The translations under genes were made by a program, and so were the position numbers. A stretch of 64,000 bases of DNA from Klenkia brasiliensis (GTDB lineage Bacteria > Actinomycetota > Actinomycetes > Mycobacteriales > Geodermatophilaceae), in NCBI RefSeq assembly GCF_900100695.1, contig NZ_FNCF01000001.1:650060-714059 (forward strand), read 5' to 3'. Positions within the stretch are counted from its first letter, which is position 1. The number at the start of each line of letters is the position of its first letter. Under the pieces are notes generated by a model, which worked only from the letters and a program-made list of their open reading frames with translations, was not told the origin of the DNA and did not search any database. Below are positions 35,452-43,495 of the stretch, piece after piece.

Positions 35452-36411
35452 ATGGCGCAGCAGGCGGACGGCGTGCGGAGGACCTCCGACTGGCCCGAGG
35501 ACGCCGCGGTGGAAGCCGCCGCCCAGTGGGCCTCGGCCGTGCACCGTGCACCCGGGTCCCTCGCGAAGGTGCGCACCGCGCTGGGCGACGCCGCGGCCCG
35601 GGCCGGCCTGGCCGCCACGCTGCGGGTGCTGCGCAGCCTGCCCGTCGTCGACCTGCCGCTGGGCCGGGGCGCGACCGGCACCGAGCTGCGCCGCTGGTTC
35701 GGCGGTGACGCCCGGGTCGCCGTCTGGGACCGCGGCCCGGTCGCGGTGCTGCAGCTGCCCGCCACCACGGCGGAGTACCTGTCCGGGCGGCCGCGCCAGG
35801 CGCTGCGCACCAACGTGACGCGGGCGAGGAAGGCCGGGCTGACCTGCACCCTGGTCACCACGGACGCCGAGCGCCGCGCCTCCGTCGACGTCGTGGCCCG
35901 GCTGCGCCACCAGGACCCGGCGGCGATGGTGCTGGAGCTCGGCCTGGACGGCGTGTGCACGCGGATCCTGGTGGCCCGCACGGCCGAGGGCGAGGCGGTG
36001 GGCCTGGCCGAGCTGGTGCTCGACGGGCAGGTCGGCGGTCTGGCCACCCTGGTGACCGCCCCGGGCAACCCGGCCGGCGCGGCGCTGCGCTCGCTGCTGC
36101 ACCTGGCCGTGGTCGAGCACCTGCTCGCCGAGGACGTGCGGACCCTGGTGGTCTCCGGCTCGATGCTGCTCACCGCGGCCGGCACCCGCTACCACCAGCG
36201 GCGCACCGGCTTCGTGCCCGCGCGGGTGCGGCTGGTGGAGACCGCTCAGCCGATCAGCGCCCGCAGCGAGGGCAGGCTGGCGGCCAGCCCGGGGTGGAGC
36301 ACCACGCCCGGGTCGGCCAGCGGCAGCCAGGCGACCTCGGTGCTCTCCCGGTTGAGCACCAGGCCCGAGGGGTCCAGGTCGCCGGTCGGGACCGCCAGCA
36401 CGGTGGTGTAG
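35452..36411 (+). CDS. GNAT-like acetyltransferase protein (BioF2/FemAB-like), end overlapping NUDIX gene
   Basis: 319 aa, ATG with GGAGGGGG 9 nt upstream. The middle resembles BioF2-type GNAT proteins: LPATTAEYLSGRPRQAL followed by RTNVTRARKAG, then VGLAELVLDGQVGGLATLV and a helical LLHLAVVEHLLAEDV. The natural-looking domain ends near residue 265 (FVPARVRLVE). The last 55 residues are read antisense to the NUDIX gene, an overlap of 166 bp, and stop at a TAG. Either the tail is real or a frameshift removed an earlier stop. The substrate is unknown. Confidence 0.65.
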   Translation: MAQQADGVRRTSDWPEDAAVEAAAQWASAVHRAPGSLAKVRTALGDAAARAGLAATLRVLRSLPVVDLPLGRGATGTELRRWFGGDARVAVWDRGPVAVLQLPATTAEYLSGRPRQALRTNVTRARKAGLTCTLVTTDAERRASVDVVARLRHQDPAAMVLELGLDGVCTRILVARTAEGEAVGLAELVLDGQVGGLATLVTAPGNPAGAALRSLLHLAVVEHLLAEDVRTLVVSGSMLLTAAGTRYHQRRTGFVPARVRLVETAQPISARSEGRLAASPGWSTTPGSASGSQATSVLSRLSTRPEGSRSPVGTASTVV

Positions 36412-36713
36412 CTCCAGCCGCCGTGGTCGTCGACCGACTGCGCCCCCAGGGCGAGCTGGCCCGGCAGCAGGCCGAGCTCCTCCCGCGCCTCGCGCAGCGC
36501 GCCGTCGGCGGGGGTCTCGCCGAGGTCCAGCGCGCCGCCCGGCGTGCCCCACGTGCCGCCGTGGTGGCTCCACTCCACCCGGTGCTGCAGCAGCGCCTCG
36601 GTGCCCCCCGGTCCGGGCCGGTGCACCAGCAGTCCCGCGGCGCCGACCAGCCCCCAGTGCCGGTGGCCCAGGGCGCAGGTGGTCCACCCGTCGGTCGGTG
36701 AGGTGTGCGGCAC
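36246..36713 (-). CDS. NUDIX hydrolase
   Basis: 155 aa, GTG 36713 with GGAGG 8-12 nt upstream. The NUDIX box is perfect: GGALDLGETPADGAL followed by REAREELGL (G-x5-E-x7-REUxEExGU), at about residues 58-81. The preceding HHGGTWGTPGGAL supplies the lead-in strand. Family members cleave nucleoside diphosphates linked to another moiety; this compact form resembles MutT/ADP-ribose types. The extensive antisense overlap with the acetyltransferase gene is unusual. Confidence 0.88.
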   Translation of the reverse strand: MPHTSPTDGWTTCALGHRHWGLVGAAGLLVHRPGPGGTEALLQHRVEWSHHGGTWGTPGGALDLGETPADGALREAREELGLLPGQLALGAQSVDDHGGWSYTTVLAVPTGDLDPSGLVLNRESTEVAWLPLADPGVVLHPGLAASLPSLRALIG

Positions 36714-36746
36714 GCCCCCATCCTCCCCCGCCCGGGGTCCCGCGGG

Positions 36747-36820
36747 GGTGGGAGGCGATCGTGCACGGTGGGAGGTGGTCGAGACGGCCTCCCACCGTCG
36801 GCGACGAACTCCCACCCCGC
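36747..36820 (+). repeat. 74-bp palindromic repeat, 5' flank of first AbiEi/DUF559 gene
   Basis: The repeat has an inner perfect 11-bp inverted repeat, ACGGTGGGAGG with CCTCCCACCGT, nested in an outer GGTGGGAG/CTCCCACC pair. An ungapped copy (about 78% identical by eye) lies at 37999-38072, so the gene is bracketed by both. The left arm repeats GGTGGGAGG twice. Confidence 0.85.
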
Positions 36821-36834
36821 TGGCCAGCCAGCCC

Positions 36835-36860
36835 TCCACAGCCGCGCCCGCTGTCCACAG
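36835..36860 (+). promoter_or_regulatory. Paired TCCACAG sites upstream of first AbiEi/DUF559 gene
   Basis: TCCACAG occurs at 36835 and 36854, a 19-bp period, with the second site 56 bp before the ATG. The paralogous gene at 46769 has the same two sites with the same period and distance (57 bp). The sites resemble half DnaA boxes but are more likely operators or promoter parts of this gene family. Confidence 0.6.
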
Positions 36861-36909
36861 ATCGCCCGGACAGGCCCCGCTGGCGCGTCCGGTCGGCGAC
36901 CGTGGCGGC

Positions 36910-38010
36910 ATGTCCCTCGTCCTGCCCCTCGAGACCCGCGAGGTCGCCCGCCAGCGGCTCGGCCTGCTGACCCGCCGGGGGCTCCTCGACCGCGGCATGA
37001 CCGATCGCGAGATCGCGGCCGCCGTCCGCCGGGGCGAACTGCGCCGGGTCCGTCCGGGCTCCTACGTCTCCGCGGCCGACTGGGCCGAGGTGGAGCGCAC
37101 CCGGCGCATCCCGGGCCTGCACGCGCTGGCGGTGTCCGAGTCCGTCGGCGCCGGGACGATGCCCCTCGCCGCCGACACCGCCGCCTGGGTGTGGGCGCTG
37201 CCGCGGCCACCGCGCGCACGGGACGGCGGCGACCCGGTGCACCTGGTCAACCCGTCGGGGCCGGGCGCGCGTGGCCGGGACTGGGTCCTCCACCGGGCCG
37301 CGGTCCCACCGGAGGACGTCACCACGCGCGGCGCCTACCTGCTCACCTCCGCTTCCCGGACCGTCGTCGACCTGGCACGACGATGGCGTGAGGTCGACGC
37401 CGTCGCCGCCGTGGACGCTGCGCTGCTGCGAGGCCTGACCACCACCGAGGACCTCCTGGCCGTGCTCGACCAGCACGCGACCGTGGCCGGGACGCCCGCC
37501 GTCCGGCGAGTCCTGGAGCTGGCCGACGGGCGGGCGGAGAGCTGGTTGGAGACGTGCGGCCGTCTCGCGTTCGCGGCCGGCGGGCTCCCACCCTTCCTGC
37601 CCCAGGTCGAGATCCTGCTGGACGGCGAGCTGCTCAAGGTCGTCGATGGCTGGTACCCGGAGGCAGCGCTGGCGGTCGAGTTCGACGGGCGCGCCAAGTA
37701 CCTCGCGGCCACCCCGACCGACGTGTGGGAGGAGAAGCGCGTCGAGGACCTGCTCCGGTCCTTCGGCATCCGGTTCATCCGGGTCACCTACGAGATGCTC
37801 ACCCGTGGGTGGTCGGCGCTGCGGGACCGCGTGCTGCGGGAGCTCGGCCGACCGGGTCCCTCCGCACGGGCGTTCGGCGAACGGCCGCGACGGGCCGGGA
37901 AGGTCCGGGGTGGGGTGGGTGCCGACGACGGGTGGCTGTGGCGGGCCTCCGACGCCGTCGGTGGTCCGGGCGGGCCCACGGGTCTCGTCGGCCCGGGGGG
38001 TGGGGGGTGA
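36910..38010 (+). CDS. AbiEi-antitoxin-like winged-helix protein with DUF559-type nuclease-like domain (paralog 1)
   Basis: 366 aa. The N-terminus (LGLLTRRGLLDRGMTDREI, then RRGELRRVRPGSYVS) is the AbiEi_4 winged-helix type found in type IV antitoxins. A central domain follows (DTAAWVWALP, TSASRTVVDLARRW). The C-terminal domain has the DUF559/PD-(D/E)xK pattern VVDGWYPEAALAVEFDGRAK, with Asp, Glu and Lys in place. No AbiEii-like nucleotidyltransferase toxin is nearby. The stop codon lies inside a 74-bp repeat that also occurs upstream. It may be an orphan regulator, a defence protein, or the protein of a small repeat-bounded element. Confidence 0.7.
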   Translation: MSLVLPLETREVARQRLGLLTRRGLLDRGMTDREIAAAVRRGELRRVRPGSYVSAADWAEVERTRRIPGLHALAVSESVGAGTMPLAADTAAWVWALPRPPRARDGGDPVHLVNPSGPGARGRDWVLHRAAVPPEDVTTRGAYLLTSASRTVVDLARRWREVDAVAAVDAALLRGLTTTEDLLAVLDQHATVAGTPAVRRVLELADGRAESWLETCGRLAFAAGGLPPFLPQVEILLDGELLKVVDGWYPEAALAVEFDGRAKYLAATPTDVWEEKRVEDLLRSFGIRFIRVTYEMLTRGWSALRDRVLRELGRPGPSARAFGERPRRAGKVRGGVGADDGWLWRASDAVGGPGGPTGLVGPGGGG

Positions 38011-38072
38011 TCGCCCACGGTGGGAGGCCGGTGCACCGACCTCCCACCGTCAGGGATGACCTCCCACCCCGC
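37999..38072 (+). repeat. 74-bp palindromic repeat, 3' flank of first AbiEi/DUF559 gene
   Basis: This copy matches 36747-36820 without gaps and keeps the inner ACGGTGGGAGG...CCTCCCACCGT hairpin arms perfectly. It begins 12 bp before the end of the AbiEi/DUF559-like gene, whose TGA (38008-38010) is inside it. Confidence 0.85.
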
Positions 38073-38096
38073 CTCGAGCCGCGGCCGCGGGCGGAG

Positions 38097-38579
38097 CTAG
38101 CGGCGCAGGGGGCGGCGGCGGGAGGTGATGACGCCGGTGTCGAAGCCGGCCAGGTGCAGGCCGCCGTGGAAGCGGGCGTGCTCGATCTTCAGGCAGCGGT
38201 CCATGACGACGTCCAGGCCCGCCGCCTCGCCCTTCACGGCCAGCGCGTCGTCGGACAGCCCCAGCTGCAGCCAGAAGGTGCGCGCCCCGACCGCGATGGT
38301 CTCGTCCAGCACCCCGGGCAGGTCGGCCGGCCGGCGGAAGACGTCGACCAGGTCGGGGACGCCGGGGCACTCCGCCAGCGAGGGGTACACCGGCCGGCCC
38401 AGGATCTCCGAGACCCGCGGGTTGACGAACCAGACCTCGAAGTCGGTGCTGGCCAGCAGGTAGGTGGCGACGAAGTAGGAGGCCCGGGACGGGTTGTCCG
38501 AGGCGCCCACCACCGCGACGGTGCGGGTGCGGTCGAGGATCTCCTGCCGCTGGCCCGCGGTGGGTCCGGGGCGGGTCAC
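38097..38579 (-). CDS. CoA-binding domain protein (YccU-like)
   Basis: 160 aa, GTG overlapping the metY stop by 4 bp. It is a stand-alone Rossmann CoA-binding domain as in succinyl-CoA synthetase alpha: TVAVVGASDNPSRASYFVA, FEVWFVNPRVSEILGRPVYP, VDLVDVFRRP (as PDLVDVFRRPADLPGV) and FWLQLGLSDD. Proteins of this type often sit beside O-acetylhomoserine sulfhydrylase, as here, but their role is not defined. A link to sulfur amino acid metabolism follows from the operon. It ends in TAG, 24 bp beyond the flanking 74-bp repeat. Confidence 0.87.
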   Translation of the reverse strand: MTRPGPTAGQRQEILDRTRTVAVVGASDNPSRASYFVATYLLASTDFEVWFVNPRVSEILGRPVYPSLAECPGVPDLVDVFRRPADLPGVLDETIAVGARTFWLQLGLSDDALAVKGEAAGLDVVMDRCLKIEHARFHGGLHLAGFDTGVITSRRRPLRR

Positions 38580-39862
38580 TTGGTCGCCGCCGTCAGCGCC
38601 TGGTCGAGGTCCCAGAGGATGTCCTCGACGTCCTCCAGGCCGACCGAGATGCGCACCAGGTCCGCCGACACCCCGCCGGTCTCCAGCTGCTCGGCCGACA
38701 GCTGCCCGTGGGTGGTCGACCCGGGGTGGATGACCAGGGTGCGGGCGTCGCCGATGTTGGCCAGGTGGCTGCACAGCTGCACGGCCTCGATGAACCGGCG
38801 CCCGCCCTCGCGGCCGCCGACCACGCCGAAGCTGAACACCGCACCCGGGCCCTCGGGCAGGTACCGCTCGGCCAGGGCGTGGGAGGGGTGCGAGGGCAGG
38901 CCGGAGTACCGCACCCAGGCCACCCGGTCGTCGGCCTCCAGCCACTCGGCGACCCGCCGGGCGTTGGCCACGTGCTCGCGCATCCGCTGCGGCAGCGTCT
39001 CCACCCCCTGCAGCAGCAGGAAGGCGCTGTGCGGGGACAGCGACGCCCCGATGTCGCGCAGCTGCTCGCTGCGCAGCTTGGTCAGGAAGCCGTACTCGGC
39101 GAAGTTGCCCCACCAGGACAGCCCGCCGTAGGAGGCCGTCGGCTCGGTCATCTGCGGGAACCGGCCGTTGGCCCACGGGAAGGTCCCGGCGTCGACCACC
39201 ACGCCGCCGATCGTCGTCCCGTGGCCGCCGATGAACTTGGTGGCCGAGTGGATGACGATGTCCGCGCCGTGCTCGATGGGCCGGCACAGGTAGGGCGTGG
39301 CGGTGGTCGCGTCGACCACCAGCGGGATGCCCGCGGCGTGCGCCACGTCGGCCAGGCCGCGGATGTCGCTGACCTCGCTGCCGGGGTTGGCCACCACCTC
39401 GGCGAACAGCAGCTTGGTGCGGTCGGTGATCGCCGCGGCGTAGTCGGCCGGGTCGGTCCCCCGCACGAAGGTGGTGGACACCCCGAAGCGGCGCAGGGTG
39501 ACGTCGAGCTGGGTGATGGTGCCGCCGTACAGGTTCGCCGACGCGACGATCTCGTCACCCGCCCCGGCCAGCGAGGCGAAGGTCAGGAACTCCGCCGACT
39601 GGCCCGACGACGTCGCGACCGCGCCCAGCCCGCCCTCCAGCGACGCCATCCGCTCCTCGAAGGCGGCCACGGTCGGGTTGCCGATCCGGGTGTAGACGTT
39701 ACCGTACTTCTGCAGCGCGAACAGGGCCGCGGCGTCGTCCGCGCTCTCGAAGACGTAGCTCGTGGTCTGGAAGATCGGCACCGCGCGGGCACCGGTCACC
39801 GGGTCGGGCTGCCCGCCGGCGTGCAGCGCACGCGTGCGGAAACCCCAGTTGCGGTCGGCCAT
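38576..39862 (-). CDS. metY: O-acetylhomoserine (thiol)-lyase
   Basis: 428 aa, ATG at 39862. It belongs to the Cys/Met metabolism PLP-dependent family. It has TRALHAGGQPDPVTGARAVP, IFQTTSYVFES, YTRIGNPTVAAFEERMASLE, and the PLP lysine in HSATKFIGGHGTTIGG (about residue 208). The length and the NxxTxx...GLSWWGNFAEYGF segment favour MetY over cystathionine gamma-synthase. It makes homocysteine from O-acetylhomoserine and sulfide. It is translationally coupled to a CoA-binding protein gene. Confidence 0.92.
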   Translation of the reverse strand: MADRNWGFRTRALHAGGQPDPVTGARAVPIFQTTSYVFESADDAAALFALQKYGNVYTRIGNPTVAAFEERMASLEGGLGAVATSSGQSAEFLTFASLAGAGDEIVASANLYGGTITQLDVTLRRFGVSTTFVRGTDPADYAAAITDRTKLLFAEVVANPGSEVSDIRGLADVAHAAGIPLVVDATTATPYLCRPIEHGADIVIHSATKFIGGHGTTIGGVVVDAGTFPWANGRFPQMTEPTASYGGLSWWGNFAEYGFLTKLRSEQLRDIGASLSPHSAFLLLQGVETLPQRMREHVANARRVAEWLEADDRVAWVRYSGLPSHPSHALAERYLPEGPGAVFSFGVVGGREGGRRFIEAVQLCSHLANIGDARTLVIHPGSTTHGQLSAEQLETGGVSADLVRISVGLEDVEDILWDLDQALTAATK

Positions 39863-39937
39863 GCACCCAGTGAACCCGACGGTTGCGACCCCCACCCGGC
39901 GGGGCAGGTGCACCGGACGCGACGAGAGGAGCAGGTC

Positions 39938-40291
39938 ATGGCCAGCGGAGTGGCGAGCGTGTGGGTGCCGGTCGACGACATGGAGCGCGCCCGCGCCTTC
40001 TACCGGGACACCCTCGGGCTCAGCGAGGGCAAGGTCACCGACGAGTGGAGCGAGTTCGACGCGGGCGGGCTGATGATCGGCCTCAACGCCCGCGAGGGGA
40101 CGGCGCGGCACGCCGACGGCGGCGCCGTCATCACCTTCCAGCCCGACGGCGGCATCGACGGGGAGGTCGAGCGGCTGCGCGGCGCCGGGGTGGAGTTCAC
40201 CGGCGGGATCAGCGACCACCCGTGGGGCCGGATCGCCCCATTCAAGGACTCCGAGGGCAACGACCTGCAGTTCTACGCACCGCCCGCCTGA
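39938..40291 (+). CDS. VOC (glyoxalase/bleomycin resistance) family protein
   Basis: 117 aa, ATG preceded by AGAGGAGC. One VOC module pair: VWVPVDDMERARAFYRDTLG at the N-terminus, then FDAGGLMIGLNA, and the C-terminal metal-site strand KDSEGNDLQFYAPP with the Glu/Gln/Tyr pattern. These metal-dependent proteins range from glyoxalases and dioxygenases to drug-binding proteins. Nothing in the context narrows the choice. It is divergent from metY, with 75 bp between starts. Confidence 0.85.
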   Translation: MASGVASVWVPVDDMERARAFYRDTLGLSEGKVTDEWSEFDAGGLMIGLNAREGTARHADGGAVITFQPDGGIDGEVERLRGAGVEFTGGISDHPWGRIAPFKDSEGNDLQFYAPPA

Positions 40292-40335
40292 CCTGGTCCG
40301 CCGGGGCCCGCCCGGGCCCCGGCAGACTCGGCGGC

Positions 40336-40635
40336 GTGACCACCACCGTGCAGCTGCGCCGCTACGCCGTCGAACCGGGCCGGATGGCCGACTTCGTGGC
40401 CTGGTTCCCCGCGATCGTGCCCGTCCGGGAGCAGTACGGGTTCCGGGTGCTCGAGGCCTGGGTCGACGAGGCCAACGACGCCTTCGTCTGGTCGGTCGCC
40501 CTGGACGGCGACGAGGACCGCTTCCGCGAGGTCGAGGCGGTCTACAACGCCTCCCCGGAGCGGGCCGCCGCGTTCGAGACCTTCCCCCGGGTCATCACCA
40601 GCCAGCTCAACGCGTTCGTGCGCCCGGCGCGCTGA
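40336..40635 (+). CDS. NIPSNAP-like small protein
   Basis: 99 aa, GTG start 44 bp after the VOC gene. The fold is a dimeric alpha-beta barrel type: VQLRRYAVEPGRMADFVAWF, IVPVREQYGFRVLEAWV, AFVWSVAL, and a terminal ITSQLNAFVRP. NIPSNAP-family members are small ligand-binding or enzyme-like proteins without a fixed role. It may be co-transcribed with the VOC gene. Its 3' end overlaps the convergent membrane protein gene by 29 bp. Confidence 0.7.
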   Translation: MTTTVQLRRYAVEPGRMADFVAWFPAIVPVREQYGFRVLEAWVDEANDAFVWSVALDGDEDRFREVEAVYNASPERAAAFETFPRVITSQLNAFVRPAR

Positions 40636-41755
40636 CCTCCCGCTCGCCGTCCGGGGCCTCGCCCAGGACGTCGCGGCGGAACCGCCAGAGCAGACCGAGG
40701 GCGACGAGCTCGGTCACCGCGGCCCCCGACGCCACCCACTGGTCGGTGTAGAACAGCAGCACGTCGACCAGGGTGAGCGCCACGAGCAGGGCACCCTGGC
40801 CGAGCTCGACGCCGCGGCGGTCCCGGCCGCGCACCAGCTGCGCCGCCGCGACCAGCAGCACCACCCCGACCCCCACGTCGAGCACCACCCGGGCCAGCAG
40901 CAGCGCCGTCCCCAGGCCGTCCTCGATGCCCACCCGGGCGTAGTCGTTCGCGGCGTCGGCCAGGCCGGTCGTGCTGCCGTCGAGCAGGTCCAGTCCGATG
41001 AGGACCACGACGGCGAGGTCGGCGACCGCGGCGGCGCCGAGCAGGGCGAGCGCCCCCGCGGTGACCCGGCGCAGCCGGGTGCCGGACAGGTGCCGGGTGG
41101 TCCAGCGGTCGGCCCGGGTGACCAGCCGCCGCACCCGGCCCGGCTCGGTCACCCCGCCGTCCAGGGCGCCGCTGCGGGTGAGCTCGAGCAGGTCGCCGGC
41201 CAGCCGGGCGATGCGTTCGTGGTCCGAGCGGGCGGCCGCGGCCAGCCGGCGGTCCAGCTCGTGCCGGTCGGCCCGCGACAGGTCGCGGTCCACCACGTCG
41301 CCGAGCAGCTCCAGCGCCGCGTGCATCTCCGAGGCCGGCGAGGGGTCCCGGCGCCCACGCACCCGCAGGTACAGCCACAGCGCGAGCACGAAGACGGCGT
41401 AGGCGACCGGCGCGGCGGCGGGGAAGAAGTAGTCGTTGTCGACGGTGATGAACTTGCCGACCTCGTCGACGAACAGCCCGGCGCCGATGCCGGTGGCCCA
41501 CGCCGCGACGAGCAGCGCCGAGCGGTGGGCCAGCGCGAGCGGGAGCAGGCCACCGACGAACAGCAGCAGCCCGCCCCACACCGCGTGCGCGATGTGCAGG
41601 GTGTCCCCGCCGACGGTCGGGTAGCCGGTCAGCTCCAGGTAGAGCCGGGTGAGCACCACCGAGCCGCCGAAGCCCAGCAGCACCACGAACAGGTAGCGGT
41701 CGGCGTCCAGCCGCCGCACCAGGTGGTCCAGGCGGCGGCGCAGTGCGGAGATCAC
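40607..41755 (-). CDS. Multi-pass membrane protein of unknown function
   Basis: 382 aa, GTG 41755. Four N-terminal helices (YLFVVLLGFGGSVVLTRLYL, IAHAVWGGLLLFVGGLLPLA, and two more) carry GDTLHIAHAVWG and FVDEVGKFITVDNDYFFP, which look like conserved functional loops. A charged cytoplasmic helical region follows (about 140-220). Three to four C-terminal helices complete it. I recognise the arrangement from actinobacterial hypothetical proteins but no function. It is divergent from a GGDEF gene (127 bp between starts), so the two may share regulation. Confidence 0.7.
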   Translation of the reverse strand: MISALRRRLDHLVRRLDADRYLFVVLLGFGGSVVLTRLYLELTGYPTVGGDTLHIAHAVWGGLLLFVGGLLPLALAHRSALLVAAWATGIGAGLFVDEVGKFITVDNDYFFPAAAPVAYAVFVLALWLYLRVRGRRDPSPASEMHAALELLGDVVDRDLSRADRHELDRRLAAAARSDHERIARLAGDLLELTRSGALDGGVTEPGRVRRLVTRADRWTTRHLSGTRLRRVTAGALALLGAAAVADLAVVVLIGLDLLDGSTTGLADAANDYARVGIEDGLGTALLLARVVLDVGVGVVLLVAAAQLVRGRDRRGVELGQGALLVALTLVDVLLFYTDQWVASGAAVTELVALGLLWRFRRDVLGEAPDGEREVSAPGARTR

Positions 41756-41881
41756 ACCGGCACCTGCCCGGCGGGTTCCCGGATCAACCCCGGACGGTGC
41801 AAGGTATCGACACCCACCCGTCCGGGTGGTGGCCGACGGCCCGGGCTCAACGCCCGGCCCCCTCCCGACGATGGTGACGAC

Positions 41882-43495
41882 GTGGACCCCGGGCCCCTGC
41901 GACCAGCGAACGGGTCGTCCCGTGCCGCCGTGCAGGCAGCCGTGGACGAGCTCGAGGCCCTGTCGCGCTTCGACACCGACCTGGACGGCGTCGCGGCCTC
42001 CGCCGAGGGCGCCGCGATCGCCGCCCGCACGCTGGACCTGACCGAGCTCGCGCTGCGCGCCGACCTGGTCGCTGCCGACGTGCGCCGCCGCCGCGGCCAC
42101 CTGGCCGACGCGGGGTCGACCGCCCAGGCCGTGCAGCGCTGGGCCACCGAGCACCAGGCCCGGTTCCTGCTCGCCCGCTCCCACCACCTGCTCGCCGCCG
42201 TCTTCCAGGAGCTGGGCGACCTGTCCCAGGCGCTGGAGCACGCCGTGCACTCGGTCGACCTGCTCGACGCCGACGTGCCGGTCGAGCTGCGGATCGACCA
42301 CCGCAAGCGGCTGGCCGACTGCCTGGGCCTGCAGGGCGACGCCGGCGCGCAGGACCGCTACGCCGAGGTCCTCGTCCTCGCCGAGCAGCTCGGCGACGTC
42401 GGCCGGCTCTCCCAGATCCTCAACAACAGCGCCTACACCGCCTCGCTGGCCGGGCTGCACGAGACCGCGCAGGCCGCCGTCGCCCGGCTGCAGGCCCTCA
42501 GCGCCGAGCACGGCCTGACCACCGACCTGGCCACCACCGACACCGTCGGCCGGGTGCTCATGGGGCTGGGCCGGCTCGACGACGCCGAGGAGGCACTGCG
42601 CCCCGGCCTGGACCCGGCCGTGCTCGACGGCTCGCGGGACGGCGACGCCGGCGCGGACTTCCTGCTCACCCACGCCGAGGTGCAGCGCGCCCGCGGCCGG
42701 CTGGACGAGGCCCGCGCCTCGCTGCAGGAGTGCATCCGCCGCTGCGAGGAGCACGGGCTGACCTCCATCCGCATCCGCGCCCGCCGCGAGGAAGCCGCGC
42801 TGCACGCCGACGCCGGCGACTTCGAGGCCGCCTACGCCGAGCACGTGCGCTACGCCGACGCGGCGCTGGCCCTGCAGTCCGAGCAGCGCGACGCGCGCGC
42901 CCGCACGCTGCAGGCCATGTACGAGGCCACCGAGGCCCGCCAGCAGAGCCGCCGCTACCGGGAGCTGTCCCTGCGCGACGCGCTCACCGGGCTGTACAAC
43001 CGCCGGCACCTGGACGAGCAGCTCCCCGGGCTGCTGGCCGCGGCCGCCGGCCGGCGCCCGGTGTCGGTCGGGCTGGTCGACCTCGACCACTTCAAGCGGA
43101 TCAACGACACCTGCTCCCACGAGGTCGGCGACGAGGTGCTGCGCCAGGTCGCCCGGGTGCTGGAGGCGGTGGCCTCCACCGTCGGCGAGGAGGCCTTCGC
43201 GGCCCGCATGGGCGGCGAGGAGTTCCTGCTGGTCATGCCCGGCACCGACATCGACCGCGCGACCGCGGTGCTGGAGCAGCTGCGGCACGGCATCGCGCAC
43301 AAGCAGTGGGACCACCTGGTCGGCGCGCTGCCGGTCACGGTCAGCATCGGCGCCGCGGTCAGCCCCGACCCGCTGCCGCTGGACACCCCCGAGCTGCTCG
43401 GCCGCGCCGACGCCCGCCTCTACGTCGCCAAGCGCACCGGCCGCGACCGGGTGATCGGGCCGCGCGACGCGCTCACTCCCCGAGCGACCGGCTGA
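41882..43495 (+). CDS. Cytoplasmic TPR-like diguanylate cyclase
   Basis: 537 aa, GTG 41882 with a weak upstream GGTG. Residues 1-340 are helical repeats of TPR character (ALSRFDTDLDGVAASAEGAA, LGLQGDAGAQDRYAEVLVLA, RLDDAEEALRPGL, GDFEAAYAEHVRYADA), with no membrane segments. The GGDEF domain (about 360-530) has DALTGLYNRRHL and MGGEEF at about 443, so it should be an active cyclase. There is no RxxD I-site before the signature, so feedback inhibition of the usual kind is not expected. The helical part probably senses a partner. Confidence 0.85.
   Translation: MDPGPLRPANGSSRAAVQAAVDELEALSRFDTDLDGVAASAEGAAIAARTLDLTELALRADLVAADVRRRRGHLADAGSTAQAVQRWATEHQARFLLARSHHLLAAVFQELGDLSQALEHAVHSVDLLDADVPVELRIDHRKRLADCLGLQGDAGAQDRYAEVLVLAEQLGDVGRLSQILNNSAYTASLAGLHETAQAAVARLQALSAEHGLTTDLATTDTVGRVLMGLGRLDDAEEALRPGLDPAVLDGSRDGDAGADFLLTHAEVQRARGRLDEARASLQECIRRCEEHGLTSIRIRARREEAALHADAGDFEAAYAEHVRYADAALALQSEQRDARARTLQAMYEATEARQQSRRYRELSLRDALTGLYNRRHLDEQLPGLLAAAAGRRPVSVGLVDLDHFKRINDTCSHEVGDEVLRQVARVLEAVASTVGEEAFAARMGGEEFLLVMPGTDIDRATAVLEQLRHGIAHKQWDHLVGALPVTVSIGAAVSPDPLPLDTPELLGRADARLYVAKRTGRDRVIGPRDALTPRATG

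Noticed and set aside
36835-36860. TCCACAG pair as DnaA boxes of a replication origin
   Set aside because: There are only two partial sites, no dnaA/dnaN/parAB genes and no AT-rich unwinding region. The same pair recurs before a paralogous gene, so it belongs to that gene family.
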